A stretch of 64,000 bases of DNA from Kitasatospora cheerisanensis KCTC 2395 (GTDB lineage Bacteria > Actinomycetota > Actinomycetes > Streptomycetales > Streptomycetaceae): contig NZ_KK853997.1 of NCBI RefSeq assembly GCF_000696185.1, positions 7,041,383-7,105,382 of the forward strand. Reading direction: 5' to 3'. How positions within the stretch are numbered: position 1 is the first letter of the stretch; each line of letters opens with the position of its first letter. The position numbers were made by a program, and so were the translations under genes. A model generated the notes under the pieces. The model was not told where the DNA came from. It saw only the letters and a program-made list of their open reading frames with translations, and ran no database searches. Below, piece by piece: positions 37,798-48,511 of this stretch.

Positions 37798-37949
37798 GCC
37801 CCGACCCTATTGCACCGCACGGACAGCTCGGGCGAACGGGTCGAGAAGGTGGGTATGGGAAAGGCAGGGCGGGGTGCGCCGCCGATCCGGGGAAGAGATC
37901 ACGTAGCGTACGGGGAACCAGAGGGCCGGCGGACGGTGAAGGGAGCACG

Positions 37950-39149
37950 GTGAACGACACCAAGGGGCGGGCACCCGGGAAACCGGACTCGCCGGACGGG
38001 GCCGAACCGCCCCGGGGCGGCATCCTGATGGGCCGCCCGTTCGGCGTGCCCGTCTACGTCACCCCGTCCTGGTTCCTGGTCGCCGCCCTGATCACCTGGG
38101 TCTTCGGCAGCCGCCTCGACGAGGTGCTGCCCGGCCTCGGCGCCACCCGCTACCTGCTCGCCTTCTCCTTCGCGGTCGCCTTCTACGGCTCCGTGCTGGT
38201 CCACGAACTCGCCCACACCGTGGTCGGCCTGCGCTACAAGCTCGGCGTGCGGCGCATCCAGCTCCAGTTCCTCGGCGGCATCTCCGAGATCGAGAAGGAG
38301 GCCGACCGGCCCTGGCGCGAGTTCTGGCTCGCCCTGGTCGGCCCGCTGCTCTCGCTCGTCCTGGCCGGCGCCTTCTGGGCCGGCCTGCGCGCCGTCGACC
38401 CCGGCACCGTCCCCGCCGTGCTGCTCGCCGGCCTGATGATCTCCAACCTGGTGGTCGCCGCCTTCAACCTGCTGCCCGGCCTCCCGCTGGACGGCGGACG
38501 GATGCTGCGCGCCGTCGTCTGGGCCGTCACCGGCAACCCCATGAAGGGCACCCTCGCCGCCGTCTGGACCGGCCGCGCCCTCGCCGTCGCCGTCGTCCTC
38601 GCGCTGCCCGTCCTCGGCTCCGCGCAGCAGCCCGAGCGCTCCACCGGCGAGGCCATGCTCGACGGCGTGCTCGCCGCCATCCTCGGCTTCATCATCTGGC
38701 AGGGCGCCGGCAACGCCCTGCGCAACGCCCGCCTCAAGGAGGTCCTGCCCGGGCTCAAGGTCCGCGACCTCGCCCGCCGCAGCATCGACGTCACCGCCGA
38801 CACCCCGCTCGGCGAGGCCCTGCGCCGCGCCCACGAGGCGCACGCCGGCGCGATCGTGGTGGTCGACGGCCGCGGGGAACCCATCGCCCTGGTCAAGGAG
38901 TCCGCGGTCAGCGGCGTCCCCGAGCACCGCCGCCCCTGGATCGCCGTCTCCGCCGTCTCCCGCGACCTCGAACCCGGCCACACCCTCCCGGTCGACCTGG
39001 CCGGCGAGCAGATCCTCGAGACCATGCGCCGCGCCCCCGCCAGCGAGTACCTGGTGGTCCGCGCCGACGGCACCGTCTACGGCGTGCTCTCCCTCGCCGA
39101 CCTCGAACGCCGCCTGGCGTCCGCGCTGCTCGGGCGCCCGACGGTCTGA
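37950..39149 (+). CDS. Site-2 protease (M50) with CBS domains
   Basis: 399 residues from GTG 37950 (gaagggag upstream). About six membrane helices are present. VLVHELAHTVVG is the HExxH zinc site and NLLPGLPLDGGRMLR the NPDG-like third ligand. The C-terminal half carries two CBS modules (VRDLARRSIDVTADTPLGEA; EYLVVRADGTVYGVLSLADL). Such proteases cut membrane-bound regulators such as anti-sigma factors; CBS domains may sense nucleotides. It is followed 49 bases later by trmI. Confidence 0.92.
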   Translation: MNDTKGRAPGKPDSPDGAEPPRGGILMGRPFGVPVYVTPSWFLVAALITWVFGSRLDEVLPGLGATRYLLAFSFAVAFYGSVLVHELAHTVVGLRYKLGVRRIQLQFLGGISEIEKEADRPWREFWLALVGPLLSLVLAGAFWAGLRAVDPGTVPAVLLAGLMISNLVVAAFNLLPGLPLDGGRMLRAVVWAVTGNPMKGTLAAVWTGRALAVAVVLALPVLGSAQQPERSTGEAMLDGVLAAILGFIIWQGAGNALRNARLKEVLPGLKVRDLARRSIDVTADTPLGEALRRAHEAHAGAIVVVDGRGEPIALVKESAVSGVPEHRRPWIAVSAVSRDLEPGHTLPVDLAGEQILETMRRAPASEYLVVRADGTVYGVLSLADLERRLASALLGRPTV

Positions 39150-39198
39150 ACCGATCATGTGGTCGGGGGAGCCCTCCGGCTCCCGTAGGATGGCCCCC

Positions 39199-40161
39199 AT
39201 GTCCGAACCGACCGGTGCCGCCCGCCGACGCGGGCCCTTCCAGGTCGGGGACCAGGTCCAGCTGACCGACCCCAAGGGCCGCCACTACACGTTCACGCTC
39301 CAGGCCGGGAACCAGTTCCACACCCACAAGGGTGCGTTCCCGCACGACGAGCTGATCGGCGCCCCCGAAGGCACGGTCGTCCGCACCACGGGAAACGTCC
39401 CGTACCTCGCGCTGCGCCCCCTGCTCCCCGACTACGTCCTCTCCATGCCCCGCGGCGCAGCCGTGATCTACCCCAAGGACGCGGGGCAGATCCTGGCCAT
39501 GGCCGACATCTTCGCCGGTGCGAGGGTGGTGGAGGCGGGCGTCGGCTCCGGCGCACTCTCCACCTACCTGCTGCGCGCCGTCGGCGACACCGGCATGCTC
39601 GCCTCCTACGAGCGGCGTGAGGACTTCGCGGACATCGCCCGCGGCAACGTCGAGCGCTACTTCGGCGGCCCGCACCCCGCGTGGAAGCTGACCGTCGGCG
39701 ACCTCCAGGACAACCTGGTCGAGACCGACGTCGACCGGGTCATCCTCGACATGCTCGCCCCCTGGGAGTGCCTGGACGTCGCCTCCAAGGCGCTCGTCCC
39801 CGGCGGCCTCATCTGCTGCTACGTGGCCACCACCACGCAGATGTCCCGCACCGTCGAGGCGCTGCGCGAGCACGGCACCTTCACCGAGCCGCAGGCCTGG
39901 GAGACCATGGTCCGCACCTGGCACCTCGAAGGCCTCGCCGTCCGCCCCGACCACCGCATGATCGGCCACACCGGCTTCCTGCTGACGGCCCGTCGGCTCG
40001 CCGACGGCGTGGAGCCCCCGCTCCGCCGCCGCCGCCCCGCGAAGGGCGCCTACGGCGAGGACTACGACGCCGCCGAGCCCGAGCTGACGCTCGCCGAGCG
40101 GGCCGCGGTCCGCAAGGCCCAGCGGGAGGCCGCGGCGCACGACGGCAGGGACCTGGGCTAG
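39199..40161 (+). CDS. trmI: tRNA (adenine-58 N1)-methyltransferase
   Basis: 320 residues, ATG 39199. The N-terminal beta domain precedes a Rossmann SAM-binding fold. IYPKDAGQILAMADIFAG and VVEAGVGSGALSTYLLRAVG are motif I, YERREDFADIARGNVERYFG motif post-I, and DRVILDMLAPWE motif IV. TrmI methylates A58 in the T-loop of most tRNAs, stabilising them. It normally neighbours the proteasome ATPase gene in actinobacteria, as here. Confidence 0.95.
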   Translation: MSEPTGAARRRGPFQVGDQVQLTDPKGRHYTFTLQAGNQFHTHKGAFPHDELIGAPEGTVVRTTGNVPYLALRPLLPDYVLSMPRGAAVIYPKDAGQILAMADIFAGARVVEAGVGSGALSTYLLRAVGDTGMLASYERREDFADIARGNVERYFGGPHPAWKLTVGDLQDNLVETDVDRVILDMLAPWECLDVASKALVPGGLICCYVATTTQMSRTVEALREHGTFTEPQAWETMVRTWHLEGLAVRPDHRMIGHTGFLLTARRLADGVEPPLRRRRPAKGAYGEDYDAAEPELTLAERAAVRKAQREAAAHDGRDLG

Positions 40162-40186
40162 AGCACGACTCGCGCGAGCGGTTGGG

Positions 40187-40330
40187 CGCGAAGACAGGGG
40201 CGCGGGGAACTGCGCGAAGCGGAAGGCATCCATCCGCAAGATCGCGCCGCGGGCAATGACTTGCCCCCGGTCGCGGCCTTGCCGGCGGTGCATGGCCGTT
40301 CGCGCGGTTCCCCGCGCCCCTGTCTTCGCG
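40187..40330. repeat. Palindromic intergenic element, copy 2
   Basis: 32-base arms (40187-40218 and 40299-40330, one mismatch) flank about 80 bases. The interior has ggcaatgacttgcc, the exact reverse complement of the core in the copy at 23682-23809, and long flanking stretches such as gcggaaggca and caagatcgcg also match. It follows trmI and fills most of the gap to the next gene. Confidence 0.85.
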
Positions 40331-40412
40331 CCCGCCGGCTCTCGCACCCCACCTGCTTCCCGGACACCTCGCCCCGTGTGCGAAGATGCCCGGACCGGAA
40401 GGGGAGTCTGTG

Positions 40413-40937
40413 GTGCACGCACGGTCGGGGTTGAAGCACTGGGTGCTGGTCGCGGCGGGGTGCGCCGCGGTGGTGGGCGGGGCGCTGGGGGCGACCTCCG
40501 CGACGGGGGCGGTGGTGACGGCCCGTCAGGCGGACGCCGCGCCGCCGGAGGTGGACCTGGCGAAGGTCCAACTGCCCATGGAGTGCGGGCCGTTCCCGGT
40601 GGCGGTGAGCCTGAAGGCGGCCGCGGTGGTGGACGGGAAGGCGCTCGGCGTGCTGGCCGGGCACTGCCAGGCCGACATGGGGACCCCGCCCGACGAGGTG
40701 TTCGTGGTGGAGGGCGCCGCCGGCACGCCGGTCCGGCTGCTCGCGGACCGGGACGGCTACACGCTGACCGAGCTGGCGATCCGCAGCGACGGCTCGATCC
40801 GGGGCGCGGCCCGCGGCTACTCCTCGGACGACGTGCCGCGCTTCGCGCCGGACGTCAAGGTCGAGCTGGTGTGGACGAAGTCCGCCGCCGGCGGGTGGAC
40901 GAAGGCGGAGACCCGCACCCCCGCCCACACCGCCTGA
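40413..40937 (+). CDS. Secreted protein of unknown function
   Basis: 174 residues from GTG 40413, chosen because aaggggag lies six bases upstream; GTG 40410 and ATG 40386 are in the same frame. The N-terminus has a signal peptide (KHWVLVAAGCAAVVGGALGA ... VTARQADAA). The mature domain has one cysteine pair (PMECGP, AGHCQA) and beta-strand-rich sequence with GTPVRLLADRDGYTL. I recognise no family. It converges with the ferredoxin gene, 7 bases apart. Confidence 0.7.
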   Translation: MHARSGLKHWVLVAAGCAAVVGGALGATSATGAVVTARQADAAPPEVDLAKVQLPMECGPFPVAVSLKAAAVVDGKALGVLAGHCQADMGTPPDEVFVVEGAAGTPVRLLADRDGYTLTELAIRSDGSIRGAARGYSSDDVPRFAPDVKVELVWTKSAAGGWTKAETRTPAHTA

Positions 40938-40944
40938 CGGAGGG

Positions 40945-41232
40945 TCAGTCGGCGTCGGGCCCGTAGACCTCGACGCCGTCCGTGGCCCGGCGGACGTGGA
41001 TGCAGTCGCCGGGGCAGTCCTTCACGGAGTCAACCACGTCCTGAAGGAGCGTCAGCGGGACGGGCACCGTCTCGCCGGGCTGCTGCCGCAACTCCTCGTC
41101 CTCGCCCTTCACATAGGCGAGCCCGTCGATGTCGAGTTCGAAGACCTCGGGCGCGTACTGCGCGCAGATCCCGTCGCCGGTGCACAGATCCTGGTCGATC
41201 CAGACTTCGAGTGCCTCGCCAGTCCCCGCCAT
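40945..41232 (-). CDS. Ferredoxin (CxxDxxC type)
   Basis: 95 residues from ATG 41232; longer in-frame starts up to 41367 exist but lack homology-like sequence. WIDQDLCTGDGICAQYAPEVFEL and VKDCPGDCIHVRR form a small single-cluster ferredoxin. The first motif reads C-T-G-D-G-I-C, so the position of the second cluster cysteine is aspartate. That predicts a 3Fe-4S cluster, or a 4Fe-4S cluster with an Asp ligand. Such proteins usually donate electrons to cytochrome P450s or other oxygenases. It is divergent from arc with 225 bases between, as is typical in Streptomyces. Confidence 0.88.
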   Translation of the reverse strand: MAGTGEALEVWIDQDLCTGDGICAQYAPEVFELDIDGLAYVKGEDEELRQQPGETVPVPLTLLQDVVDSVKDCPGDCIHVRRATDGVEVYGPDAD

Positions 41233-41457
41233 TGCCCCTGCCGTTTCTGCTCCGGTTGCCCCGCATTCGGGGACATTCCTGTCACGATACATCCGCGCTG
41301 CTTTGAACCGTTGAGGGGTGGGCATCTCCTTGTCAGAGGGGAAGCATGCAGGGCGAACATCGGACACGCCCGATCCATCTTTCTGATCTAGGGGTTTACA
41401 TGACCCTGGTCCCAGGTAGGTTTGGGTCGTCCAGCTCCCCAGGAGGAGGTGAGGACC

Positions 41458-43224
41458 GTGGCAGCCAACGATGACGACTACGACCGCAGCGCCGGCAGGC
41501 CCGCACGGGGGTCCGACGAGGCCGCGCAGGTCTCCTACCTCGAGCAGGAGATCGCCGTCCTGCGGCGCCGGCTCGCCGATTCTCCGCGCGGCTCAAGGGT
41601 GCTTGAGGAGCGGATCGTCGAGCTGCAGACCAACCTGGCCGGTGTGACCGCCCAGAACGAGAGGCTCGTCGCCACCCTGCGCGAGGCCCGCGACCAGATC
41701 GTGGCCCTCAAGGAGGAGGTGGACCGGCTCGCCCAGCCGCCGGCCGGCTTCGGCGTCTTCCTCGAGCAGAACGAGGACGGCACGGCCGACATCTTCACCG
41801 GCGGCCGCAAGCTCCGGGTCAACGTCAGCCCCAGCGTGGAGCTGGACGAGCTGCGCCGCGGCCAGGAGGTGATGCTCAACGAGGCGCTGAACGTCGTCGA
41901 GGCGATGGAGTTCGAGCGGATCGGCGAGATCGTCACGCTCAAGGAGCTGCTGGAGGGCGGGGACCGGGCCCTGGTGGTCGGGCACACCGACGAGGAGCGG
42001 GTGGTGCGGCTCGCCGAGCCGCTGCGCGAACTGACGCTCCGCGCGGGCGACTCGCTGCTGCTGGAGCCGCGCTCCGGCTACGTGTACGAGGTGGTGCCGA
42101 AGTCCGAGGTCGAGGAACTCGTCCTCGAGGAGGTCCCGGACATCGACTACCGGCAGATCGGCGGCCTGTCCAACCAGATCGAGCAGATCCGGGACGCGGT
42201 GGAGCTGCCGTACCTGCACGCCGACCTGTTCAAGGAGTTCGAACTCCGGCCGCCCAAGGGCGTGCTGCTGTACGGCCCGCCCGGCTGCGGCAAGACGCTG
42301 ATCGCCAAGGCGGTGGCCAACTCGCTGGCCAAGAAGGTCGCCGAGGTGACCGGCCGGCCGCAGGGCAAGAGCTACTTCCTGAACATCAAGGGCCCCGAGC
42401 TGCTCAACAAGTACGTGGGCGAGACCGAGCGGCAGATCCGCCTGGTCTTCCAGCGGGCCCGGGAGAAGGCGAGCGAGGGCACGCCCGTCATCGTCTTCTT
42501 CGACGAGATGGAGTCGCTGTTCCGCACCCGCGGCTCCGGCGTCAGCTCGGACGTGGAGAACACCATCGTCCCGCAGCTGCTGGCGGAGATCGACGGCGTG
42601 GAGGGCCTGGAGAACGTCATCGTCATCGGCGCCTCCAACCGCGAGGACATGATCGACCCGGCGATCCTGCGGCCCGGCCGCCTGGACGTCAAGATCAAGA
42701 TCGAGCGGCCGGACGCCGAGGCGGCCAAGGACATCTTCTCCAAGTACCTCAGGGACTCGCTGCCGTTCCACCCCGACGACGTCAAGGAGCACGACGGCTC
42801 GGTGCCCGCCACCGTCGCCGCCATGATTCAGTCGGTGGTCGAGCGGATGTACTCGGAGACCGAGGAGAACCGCTTCCTGGAGGTCACCTACGCCAACGGT
42901 GACAAGGAAGTGCTGTTCTTCAAGGACTTCAACTCCGGCGCGATGATCCAGAACATCGTCGACCGGGCGAAGAAGATGGCCATCAAGGACTTCCTCGACC
43001 ACGGCCAGCGCGGCCTGCGCGTCTCCCACCTGCTCGCCGCCTGCGTGGACGAGTTCAAGGAGAACGAGGACCTGCCGAACACGACCAACCCGGACGACTG
43101 GGCCCGCATCTCCGGCAAGAAGGGCGAGCGGATCGTCTTCATCCGCACCCTCGTCACCGGCAAGCAGGGCGCCGAGTCCGGTCGCTCCATCGACACTGTC
43201 GCCAACACGGGGCAGTACCTGTAG
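41458..43224 (+). CDS. arc: Proteasome-associated AAA ATPase (ARC/Mpa)
   Basis: 588 residues from GTG 41458 behind aggaggaggtgagg. An N-terminal coiled coil (~20-90) binds Pup. Two OB folds follow (~95-235), then the AAA domain with [11 protein letters not shown] (~273) and [10 protein letters not shown] (~347) and the arginine-finger region [11 protein letters not shown]. The C-terminal tail ends QYL, the motif that docks into the alpha ring of the 20S proteasome. It forms a hexamer that unfolds pupylated proteins. A 13-bp hairpin separates it from dop. Confidence 0.97.
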   Translation: MAANDDDYDRSAGRPARGSDEAAQVSYLEQEIAVLRRRLADSPRGSRVLEERIVELQTNLAGVTAQNERLVATLREARDQIVALKEEVDRLAQPPAGFGVFLEQNEDGTADIFTGGRKLRVNVSPSVELDELRRGQEVMLNEALNVVEAMEFERIGEIVTLKELLEGGDRALVVGHTDEERVVRLAEPLRELTLRAGDSLLLEPRSGYVYEVVPKSEVEELVLEEVPDIDYRQIGGLSNQIEQIRDAVELPYLHADLFKEFELRPPKGVLLYGPPGCGKTLIAKAVANSLAKKVAEVTGRPQGKSYFLNIKGPELLNKYVGETERQIRLVFQRAREKASEGTPVIVFFDEMESLFRTRGSGVSSDVENTIVPQLLAEIDGVEGLENVIVIGASNREDMIDPAILRPGRLDVKIKIERPDAEAAKDIFSKYLRDSLPFHPDDVKEHDGSVPATVAAMIQSVVERMYSETEENRFLEVTYANGDKEVLFFKDFNSGAMIQNIVDRAKKMAIKDFLDHGQRGLRVSHLLAACVDEFKENEDLPNTTNPDDWARISGKKGERIVFIRTLVTGKQGAESGRSIDTVANTGQYL

Positions 43225-43238
43225 TACGCGAACCACCC

Positions 43239-43278
43239 CGTCCGGCTGCGGCGCTCGGCAGGGCTCCGCAGCCGGACG
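43239..43278 (+). terminator. Hairpin between arc and dop
   Basis: cgtccggctgcgg (43239-43251) pairs perfectly with 43266-43278 around a 14-base loop, starting 14 bases after the arc stop. It suggests that dop and later genes also have their own promoter. Confidence 0.75.
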
Positions 43279-43320
43279 GCGCGTCTGCACCGGCAGTACC
43301 GACAGGGTCAGGAGGGCCGC

Positions 43321-44832
43321 ATGACCGTACGGCGCGTGATGGGGATCGAGACCGAGTACGGCATCTCCGTGCCCGGCCACCCCAACGCCAACGCCATGCT
43401 CACCTCGTCCCAGATCGTCAACGCGTACGCGGCGGCGATGCACCGGGCGCGCCGCGCCCGCTGGGACTTCGAGGAGGAGAATCCGCTGCGCGACGCCCGG
43501 GGCTTCGACCTGGCCCGGGACGTGGCGGACGCCAGCCAGCTCACCGACGAGGACATCGGCCTGGCCAACGTCATCCTCACCAACGGCGCCCGGTTCTACG
43601 TCGACCACGCGCACCCCGAGTACTCCTCGCCCGAGGTCACCAACCCGCGGGACGCGGTGCTCTGGGACAAGGCCGGCGAGCGGATCATGGCCGAGGCCGC
43701 CGCCCGCGCGCTGGAACTGCCCAACGGGCAGCGGATCCTGCTCTACAAGAACAACACGGACAACAAGGGCGCCTCCTACGGCACCCACGAGAACTACCTG
43801 ATGCAGCGGGCCACCCCGTTCGCCGACATCGTCCGCCACCTCACCCCGTTCTTCGTCTCCCGCCAGGTGGTGTGCGGGGCCGGCCGGGTCGGCCTCGGGC
43901 AGGAGGGCGGCGGGCACGGCTTCCAGATCAGCCAGCGCGCCGACTACTTCGAGGTCGAGGTCGGCCTGGAGACCACCCTCAAGCGTCCCATCATCAACAC
44001 CCGCGACGAGCCGCACGCCGACGCCGAGAAGTACCGCCGGCTGCACGTCATCATCGGCGACGCCAACCTCTCCGAGATCTCCACCTACCTGAAGCTCGGC
44101 ACCACCGCCCTGGTCCTGTCGATGATCGAGGACGGCTTCATCGCCGTCGACCTCGCCGTCGACCAGCCGGTCCGCACCCTGCACCGGATCTCCCACGACC
44201 CGGACCTGAAGCACCTGGTGTCGCTGCGCTCCGGGCGCAAGCTGACCGCCGTCCAGTTGCAGATGGAGTACTGCGAACTGGCCCGCAAATACGTCGAGGA
44301 CCGCTACGGGCAGGACGCCGACGACCAGACCACGGACGTGCTGGCCCGCTGGGAGGACGTGCTCGGCCGGCTGGAGCGCGACCCGATGAGCCTGTCCCGG
44401 CAGCTCGACTGGGTCGCCAAGAAGGAGATCCTGGAGGGCTACCGCCAGCGCGACGCGCTGAACTGGGACAGCTCCCGGCTCCAGCTGGTCGACCTCCAGT
44501 ACAGCGACGTGCGCCCCGACAAGGGCCTGTACAACCGCCTGGAGGCGCGCGGCCGGATGGAGCGCCTGCTCACCGAGGACGAGGTGCGGCGCGCCGTCTC
44601 CCAGCCGCCCGACGACACCCGCGCCTACTTCCGCGGCCGCTGCCTGGAGCAGTACGCCGACCACGTCGCCGCCGCGTCCTGGGACTCCGTCATCTTCGAC
44701 CTGCCCGGGCACGACAGCCTCCAGCGGGTGCCCACCATGGAGCCGCTGCGCGGCACCCGGGCGCACGTCAAGGAACTGCTCGACCGGTGCCGCACCGCGG
44801 AGGACCTGGTGCGCGTCCTCTCCGGCGGGTAA
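43321..44832 (+). CDS. dop: Pup deamidase/depupylase
   Basis: 503 residues, ATG 43321. It is of the carboxylate-amine-ligase (glutamine synthetase-like) fold shared with Paf[24 protein letters not shown] holds metal-binding glutamates and the start of the Dop-specific loop. [13 protein letters not shown] contains the catalytic aspartate, [16 protein letters not shown] the substrate groove, and [21 protein letters not shown] the nucleotide site. Dop deamidates Pup-Gln where needed and removes Pup from substrates. The Pup here already ends in Glu, so depupylation is its necessary role. It precedes pup by 96 bases. Confidence 0.96.
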   Translation: MTVRRVMGIETEYGISVPGHPNANAMLTSSQIVNAYAAAMHRARRARWDFEEENPLRDARGFDLARDVADASQLTDEDIGLANVILTNGARFYVDHAHPEYSSPEVTNPRDAVLWDKAGERIMAEAAARALELPNGQRILLYKNNTDNKGASYGTHENYLMQRATPFADIVRHLTPFFVSRQVVCGAGRVGLGQEGGGHGFQISQRADYFEVEVGLETTLKRPIINTRDEPHADAEKYRRLHVIIGDANLSEISTYLKLGTTALVLSMIEDGFIAVDLAVDQPVRTLHRISHDPDLKHLVSLRSGRKLTAVQLQMEYCELARKYVEDRYGQDADDQTTDVLARWEDVLGRLERDPMSLSRQLDWVAKKEILEGYRQRDALNWDSSRLQLVDLQYSDVRPDKGLYNRLEARGRMERLLTEDEVRRAVSQPPDDTRAYFRGRCLEQYADHVAAASWDSVIFDLPGHDSLQRVPTMEPLRGTRAHVKELLDRCRTAEDLVRVLSGG

Positions 44833-44928
44833 CTTTTCGATCACCACGGGTGAACATTCCCGGACGGGGAATCATCCAGGTGAGCAGCGAGCGTTGAACG
44901 AGAACACCGAGCGAGCGGGGTGAGGAAA

Positions 44929-45147
44929 ATGGCGGAGAAGGACACCGGCGGAGGCCAGCAGCGGGCCAGCCGCTCCTCCGAGGAGGTCGAGGAGCAGGCC
45001 GCGGAAACTCAGGCCTCGGACGACCTCAAGGAGCGGCAGGAAAAGCTCAGCGACGACGTCGACGCGGTACTCGACGAAATCGACGAGGTGCTGGAATCCA
45101 ACGCCGAGGATTTCGTGCGTGGATTCGTGCAGAAGGGCGGCGAGTGA
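44929..45147 (+). CDS. pup: Prokaryotic ubiquitin-like protein Pup, ending Gly-Gly-Glu
   Basis: 72 residues from ATG 44929 with tgagga close upstream. It is a disordered, acidic protein with the ARC-binding helix region ([20 protein letters not shown]) and C-terminus [11 protein letters not shown]. The last codons are ggc ggc gag, so the protein ends in glutamate rather than the Gln found in M. tuberculosis Pup. PafA can ligate it to lysines without prior deamidation. Gene order dop-pup-prcB is conserved. Confidence 0.97.
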   Translation: MAEKDTGGGQQRASRSSEEVEEQAAETQASDDLKERQEKLSDDVDAVLDEIDEVLESNAEDFVRGFVQKGGE

Positions 45148-45346
45148 GAGGGGGGACCCCCTTTCACCGGGAAAAGAGCACGGCGAGCGCCGCAGGTGTG
45201 CCCTGAGCGCGCCTGCGGCCTCGTCTTCTCCGCGGCCGGTCGCCGAAGGACGTGGCCCGTCGCCGAAGGACGTGGATCGGGCCCCCGGAGCGGGTAGGGT
45301 CCGGGGCACAACTCCAACTTTGGATCTTCGATCTGGAAGGACACGT

Positions 45347-46192
45347 GTGGAAGCCAACCTCAGTGGCACCGGGCGTCTACCGGCTGCCTTCCTCACCCCC
45401 GGCTCCTCGTCGTTCATCGACTTCCTCGACAGCCACGCACCGCAGCTGCTCCCCGGCCGGCGCACCCTCCCGGAGGGCCTGACCGTCGAGGCCCCGCACG
45501 GCACCACCATCGTGTCCGCGGTGTTCGACGGCGGCGTGGTGCTGGCCGGCGACCGCCGGGCCACCATGGGCAACGTCATCGCCCAGCGGGACATGGAGAA
45601 GGTCTTCCCGGCCGACGAGTACAGCGCGGTCGGCATCGCCGGCACCGCCGGCCTCGCCATCGAGATGGTGCGCCTGTTCCAGCTGGAGCTGGAGCACTAC
45701 GAGAAGATCGAGGGCACCGTGCTCTCCTTCGAGGGCAAGGCCAACCGGCTCACCACGATGATCCGGTCCAACCTGGCGATGGCCATGCAGGGCCTGGCGG
45801 TGGTCCCGGTGTTCGCCGGCTACGACCTCGACCTCGGCCGCGGCCGGATCTTCACCTACGACGTCACCGGCGGCCGCTCCGAGGAGCGGGCGGGCTTCGC
45901 CGCCACCGGCTCCGGCTCGGTGTTCGCCCGCGGCGCGATGAAGAAGCTCTACCGGGAGGGGATGACCGGCGAGCAGGCCGCCACCCTCACCGTCCAGGCG
46001 CTGTACGACGCCGCCGACGACGACTCGGCGACCGGCGGCCCCGACCTGGCCCGCAAGATCTTCCCGATCGTCACGCTGATCACCGAGGACGGCTTCCGCC
46101 GCCTCACCGAGGAGGAGGTCGCCGCGATCGCGGTGTCCATCACCGACCAGCGGCGCGAGCACCCCAACGGCCCGCAGGCCCCGCTTCTCTGA
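45347..46192 (+). CDS. prcB: 20S proteasome beta subunit
   Basis: 281 residues from GTG 45347 behind ggaaggac. The propeptide is about 52 residues; cleavage at [13 protein letters not shown] would expose Thr53 as the N-terminal nucleophile. The usual active-site partners are present: Asp in [11 protein letters not shown] (Thr17-Lys33 region equivalent) and the Ser/Gly-rich [14 protein letters not shown]. Forms the catalytic inner rings of the 20S core. It is 32 bases upstream of prcA. Confidence 0.97.
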   Translation: MEANLSGTGRLPAAFLTPGSSSFIDFLDSHAPQLLPGRRTLPEGLTVEAPHGTTIVSAVFDGGVVLAGDRRATMGNVIAQRDMEKVFPADEYSAVGIAGTAGLAIEMVRLFQLELEHYEKIEGTVLSFEGKANRLTTMIRSNLAMAMQGLAVVPVFAGYDLDLGRGRIFTYDVTGGRSEERAGFAATGSGSVFARGAMKKLYREGMTGEQAATLTVQALYDAADDDSATGGPDLARKIFPIVTLITEDGFRRLTEEEVAAIAVSITDQRREHPNGPQAPLL

Positions 46193-46224
46193 GTCCGCCT
46201 CAACCACCCGAAGGGAGACCGGCG

Positions 46225-46974
46225 GTGTCCACGCCGTTCTACGTCTCGCCCCAGCAGGCCATGGCGGACCGCGCGGAGTACGCCCGCAAGGGCATCGCCC
46301 GCGGACGCAGCGTGGTCGTGCTCACCTACGCCGACGGCATCGTCTTCGTCGCGGAGAACACCTCGCGCGCCCTGCACAAGGTCTCGGAGATCTACGACAA
46401 GATCGCGTTCGCCGCGGTCGGCCGCTACAACGAGTTCGAGAACCTGCGGATCGGCGGCGTGCGCTACGCCGACCTGCGCGGCTACTCCTACGACCGGGCC
46501 GACGTCACCGCCCGCGGCCTGGCCAACGTGTACGCCCAGACCCTCGGCACCATCTTCTCCTCGGTCGGGGAGAAGCCCTACGAGGTCGAGCTGATCGTCG
46601 CCGAGGTCGGCCGCACCGGCGACGACGACCAGATCTACCGGCTCACCCCCGACGGCTCGGTGGTGGACGAGAAGAACGCCGTCGTGGTCGGCGGCAACGC
46701 CGACTCCATCGGCAACTACCTCGGCCAGCGCCACCGCACCGGCATGACGCTCACCGAGGCGCTCAAGCTCGCCGTCGACGGCCTGGCCCGCGACCCCAAC
46801 GGCGGCAGCCCGCGCACCCTGACGCCCGAACAGCTGGAGGTCGCCGTCCTCGACCGCCAGCGGCTCCAGCAGCGCAAGTTCAAGCGCATCCTGGGCGGCC
46901 AGCTGTCCCGGCTGCTCAGCGGCGACGAGAGCGCCGCCACCGACGAGGACGACGGCGCCGCCGACACCGAATGA
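46225..46974 (+). CDS. prcA: 20S proteasome alpha subunit
   Basis: 249 residues from GTG 46225. The N-terminus [23 protein letters not shown] is the gating segment and alpha signature. [21 protein letters not shown] and the loss of a propeptide and threonine nucleophile confirm the alpha class. The acidic C-terminal tail ([15 protein letters not shown]) is longer than the core fold. Seven subunits form each outer ring and receive the QYL tails of ARC. It follows prcB in one operon. Confidence 0.97.
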   Translation: MSTPFYVSPQQAMADRAEYARKGIARGRSVVVLTYADGIVFVAENTSRALHKVSEIYDKIAFAAVGRYNEFENLRIGGVRYADLRGYSYDRADVTARGLANVYAQTLGTIFSSVGEKPYEVELIVAEVGRTGDDDQIYRLTPDGSVVDEKNAVVVGGNADSIGNYLGQRHRTGMTLTEALKLAVDGLARDPNGGSPRTLTPEQLEVAVLDRQRLQQRKFKRILGGQLSRLLSGDESAATDEDDGAADTE

Positions 46975-47071
46975 CCGCCCCCGGCGGCCCGCCCCCTGCC
47001 GGGCGGGCCGCCTGACGATCCATCACCGCACGAGGGGTTTCACGGAGCTTCCCACAGAGAAGAGTCGCCAT

Positions 47072-48433
47072 ATGGACCGCCGAATTTTCGGGCTCGAGAA
47101 CGAGTACGGCGTCACCTGCACGTTCCGGGGGCAGCGCCGCCTGTCGCCGGACGAGGTCGCCCGCTACCTCTTCCGCCGTGTCGTCTCCTGGGGCCGCAGC
47201 AGCAACGTCTTCCTGAAGAACGGCGCCCGCCTCTACCTCGACGTCGGCTCCCACCCCGAGTACGCGACCCCCGAGTGCGACGACGTGGTGGAGCTGGTCA
47301 CCCACGACAAGTCCGGCGAGCGGATCCTCGAGGGCCTGCTGGTGGACGCCGAGCGGCGGCTGCACGAGGAGGGCATCGCCGGCGACGTCTACCTGTTCAA
47401 GAACAACACCGACTCGGCCGGCAACTCCTACGGCTGCCACGAGAACTACCTGGTCGCCCGGCACGGCGAGTTCTCCCGCCTGGCGGACGTGCTGATCCCG
47501 TTCCTGGTGACGCGTCAGCTGATCTGCGGCGCCGGCAAGGTGCTGCAGACCCCGCGCGGCGCCGTCTACTGCGTCAGCCAGCGCGCCGAGCACATCTGGG
47601 AGGGCGTCAGCTCCGCCACCACCCGCTCCCGCCCGATCATCAACACCCGTGACGAGCCGCACGCCGACGCCGAGCGCTACCGGCGGCTGCACGTCATCGT
47701 CGGCGACTCCAACATGTCGGAGACCACCACGCTGCTCAAGGTCGGCGCCACCGACCTGGTGCTGCGCCTGATCGAGGCCGGCGTGGTGATGCGCGACCTG
47801 ACGCTGGAGAACCCGATCCGGGCGATCCGCGAGGTCAGCCACGACCTGACGGGCACCCACCAGGTCCGGCTGGCCAACGGCCGGGAGGCCAGCGCCCTGG
47901 AGATCCAGGAGGAGTACTACACCAAGGCGCTCGAGTTCGCCGACCGCAAGGGCCTCAACGAGGGCACCGTGGCCCGCGTCCTCGACCTGTGGGGCCGCAC
48001 CCTGGAGGCGGTGCGCACCGAGGACCTCGGCAAGGTCGGCACCGAGATCGACTGGATCATGAAGTACCAGCTGATCGAGAAGTACCGGGCCAAGCACCAG
48101 ATGACGATGTCCAACCCGCGGGTTGCCCAGATCGACCTCGCCTACCACGACATCCACCGCCGCCGCGGCCTGTTCTACCTGCTGCAGAAGAACGGCCAGG
48201 CCCAGCGCGTCACCACCGACCTGCTGACCTTCCAGGGCAAGTCGGTGCCCCCGCAGACCACCCGGGCCCGGCTGCGCGGCGACTTCATCCGGCGCGCCCA
48301 GGAGCAGCGCCGCGACTTCACCGTCGACTGGGTGCACCTGAAGCTGAACGACCAGGCGCAGCGCACCGTGCTGTGCAAGGACCCGTTCCGTTCGGTCGAC
48401 GAGCGGGTGGAGAAGCTGATCGCCGGCATGTGA
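47072..48433 (+). CDS. pafA: Pup--protein ligase
   Basis: 453 residues, ATG 47072. It has the same fold as Dop but lacks the Dop loop: [18 protein letters not shown] runs straight on. [15 protein letters not shown] holds the catalytic aspartate, [17 protein letters not shown] the Pup groove and [21 protein letters not shown] the nucleotide site. PafA phosphorylates the Pup C-terminal glutamate and links it to substrate lysines. A strong hairpin follows. Confidence 0.96.
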   Translation: MDRRIFGLENEYGVTCTFRGQRRLSPDEVARYLFRRVVSWGRSSNVFLKNGARLYLDVGSHPEYATPECDDVVELVTHDKSGERILEGLLVDAERRLHEEGIAGDVYLFKNNTDSAGNSYGCHENYLVARHGEFSRLADVLIPFLVTRQLICGAGKVLQTPRGAVYCVSQRAEHIWEGVSSATTRSRPIINTRDEPHADAERYRRLHVIVGDSNMSETTTLLKVGATDLVLRLIEAGVVMRDLTLENPIRAIREVSHDLTGTHQVRLANGREASALEIQEEYYTKALEFADRKGLNEGTVARVLDLWGRTLEAVRTEDLGKVGTEIDWIMKYQLIEKYRAKHQMTMSNPRVAQIDLAYHDIHRRRGLFYLLQKNGQAQRVTTDLLTFQGKSVPPQTTRARLRGDFIRRAQEQRRDFTVDWVHLKLNDQAQRTVLCKDPFRSVDERVEKLIAGM

Positions 48434-48446
48434 CGCAGTCGGTGAC

Positions 48447-48484
48447 GGTCCGTCGGGGGCACGCCCGAGTGCCTCCGACGGACC
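48447..48484 (+). terminator. Strong hairpin after pafA
   Basis: A 16-bp stem (48447-48462 with 48469-48484, one G-T wobble) closes a six-base loop, 14 bases after the pafA stop. It separates the Pup ligase from the FKBP genes, which should therefore have their own promoter. Confidence 0.85.
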
Positions 48485-48511
48485 GGACGAATCGGGCCAT
48501 ACGCTGACCTC

